Positions 7,281 to 8,348 of a stretch of 8,348 nucleotides of DNA are shown here, piece by piece (the stretch's first letter is position 1; each line of letters opens with the position of its first letter). The notes under the pieces were generated by a model. That model searched no databases and was not told the DNA's origin. It was given only the letters and a program-made list of their open reading frames with translations. Source of the stretch: Xanthobacteraceae bacterium (GTDB lineage Bacteria; Pseudomonadota; Alphaproteobacteria; Rhizobiales; Xanthobacteraceae); the NCBI GenBank assembly GCA_030043335.1, contig JASHXX010000315.1, positions 1-8,348 on the forward strand. Direction: 5' to 3'. The translations under genes and the position numbers were made by a program.

Positions 7281-8348
7281 CTAGCGGCGGCCGCGCCGGG
7301 CAACCTCGAGCACGATGGCGGCGGCCTTGGCGCTGGGCGCGATCCCGAGCTCCATGATCTCGTCAAGGCGTTGGAACGCCTCGGCTTGCCGCCGACGCGC
7401 CGGCGTGTCGGAAAGAAGCGGCAGCAACGCCTGCGCCAGCCTGTCGGGCGTGCAGGCCCGCTGCAAGAATTCCGGGATGACGTTTTCGCCGATGACCAGA
7501 TTGGCGAGGATCACGCTGTGCAGGGCGGTCTGCGGCTGCGACAGCCGCAAAATGATCTCTTCGACCACCGGCAGACGGTAGGCGGCAACCGTGGGCACCC
7601 CGGCGAGCGCGAGTTCGAGCGTCACCGTGCCCGATGCCGCGAGCGCGGCGCGCGCGCGGCGGAACGCCGCCCACTTCTCGGCCGGATCGACCACGATGCG
7701 CGGCGTCACGGACCAGCCGGCGGTGCCTCGGCGGATCCGTGCTTCGAGATGCGGCACTGTCGGCAGCACCAGATCGAGCGGCCCGGCGGCTTTGCCGACA
7801 CGCTCGATCGCGGCGCCGAAAATGGCGAGGAGCCGGCGGATTTCGCTCGCCCGACTGCCGGGAAGGACGAGGAGAAGCGGCGGGTCGGCGCCGCGCCGCG
7901 CCGCCTCGATCTCATTCGGCCGCAGTTCGGCGACGCGCTCGATCAGCGGATGGCCGACATAGAAACACGGCGGCCCGCCGAGCCGCAGATGCGCCGCCGG
8001 CTCGAATGGCAGGATCGCGAGAATACAGTCGATGTAAGCGCGCATGGCGCGGGCGCGCCCCGGCCGCCATGCCCAGATCGACGGAGAGACGTAGTCGAGG
8101 ATCGGGATCGCGGGCGAGCGGCGGCGCACCCGGCGCGCGATCCGATGCGTCAACTCCGGACTGTCGATGATGACGAGCGCGTCCGGGCGGGCGGCGACAA
8201 TGGCGTCCACGATCTCGCGCATCCGCCGCAGGATCCTCGGCAGCCGCTGCGGGATCGCGAGGTAGCCGAACAGTGAAAATTCCCCGATCGAGAACGGACT
8301 CGCAATCCCTGCGGCCGCCATCGCCCGGCCGCCGACGCCGGAGAGTTT
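7281..8348 (-). CDS. lpxB: Lipid-A-disaccharide synthase, 5' end cut by window edge
   Basis: LpxB (glycosyltransferase family 19) joins UDP-2,3-diacylglucosamine to lipid X (2,3-diacylglucosamine 1-phosphate) to form the lipid A disaccharide at the inner membrane. The visible part is 355 codons without the start: the frame is open to the right edge and the nine codons before the internal ATG at 8321 encode LSGVGGRA, which matches the conserved GVGGPxM region. About 30-50 N-terminal residues, including the first glycine-rich motif, are missing outside the window. Family motifs follow in order: VSPSIWAWRPGR (87-98), LPFEP (113-117), GHPLIE (132-137), LVLPGSRASEIRRL (160-173), ALAASGTVTLELAL (235-248) and ENVIPEFLQ (288-296). 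Arg8 replaces the usual Pro in GGPxM, a minor variant. The stop is TAG at 7283-7281. In relatives lpxB closes an lpxD-fabZ-lpxA-lpxI-lpxB run, so those genes probably lie to the right. Confidence 0.96.
   Translation of the reverse strand, partial: KLSGVGGRAMAAAGIASPFSIGEFSLFGYLAIPQRLPRILRRMREIVDAIVAARPDALVIIDSPELTHRIARRVRRRSPAIPILDYVSPSIWAWRPGRARAMRAYIDCILAILPFEPAAHLRLGGPPCFYVGHPLIERVAELRPNEIEAARRGADPPLLLVLPGSRASEIRRLLAIFGAAIERVGKAAGPLDLVLPTVPHLEARIRRGTAGWSVTPRIVVDPAEKWAAFRRARAALAASGTVTLELALAGVPTVAAYRLPVVEEIILRLSQPQTALHSVILANLVIGENVIPEFLQRACTPDRLAQALLPLLSDTPARRRQAEAFQRLDEIMELGIAPSAKAAAIVLEVARRGRR

Noticed and set aside
7371..8276. 301-aa open frame opposite lpxB
   Set aside because: Antisense shadow of lpxB, whose motifs are unambiguous.
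1..8348. Defence, mobile or CRISPR-like system
   Set aside because: No repeats arrays, transposase, integrase, toxin-antitoxin or nuclease motifs; all recognisable genes are metabolic or envelope genes.

Overview
The window looks like a piece of an ordinary high-GC alphaproteobacterial chromosome, probably of the order Hyphomicrobiales (Bradyrhizobium, Rhodopseudomonas or Xanthobacteraceae-like). This rests on the GC-rich coding sequence, a lipid A gene (lpxB, so a Gram-negative outer membrane) with rhizobial-type motifs, and an H+-pyrophosphatase with alphaproteobacterial motif variants. I see no mobile element, tRNA, rRNA, CRISPR array or phage gene.

Layout, left to right. (1) 78-2213, minus: hppA, a complete membrane H+-pumping pyrophosphatase of the K+-independent type, followed by a GC-rich hairpin pair at the left edge. 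(2) 2355-2990, minus: a pyridoxamine-phosphate-oxidase-fold, FMN-binding protein, separated from hppA by a short gap that holds a perfect 8-bp hairpin. (3) 2991-3156: a divergent intergenic region. (4) 3157-5778, plus: three genes in one direction, namely a bacterial-luciferase-like flavin monooxygenase, a PF06042-type nucleotidyltransferase cut by an in-frame amber codon, and a two-hot-dog MaoC-like protein. (5) 5898-7142, minus: an FMN-dependent alpha-hydroxy-acid dehydrogenase, convergent with the MaoC-like gene. (6) 7281-8348, minus: lpxB, complete at its 3' end and cut by the right edge of the window.

The functions do not form one obvious pathway. hppA serves membrane energetics and lpxB serves lipid A synthesis. 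Three genes in between are flavin-linked (FMN-binding PPOX fold, luciferase-like monooxygenase, hydroxy-acid dehydrogenase), and one is hydratase-like. This would fit small-molecule or acid catabolism, but that is inference from families only.

The clearest anomaly is the nucleotidyltransferase at 4314-4880. Its reading frame is intact and family-like on both sides of one TAG that sits where the family normally has Trp. This points to a fresh nonsense mutation, a sequencing error or, less likely, stop-codon readthrough. I did not find convincing evidence for a previously undescribed system.
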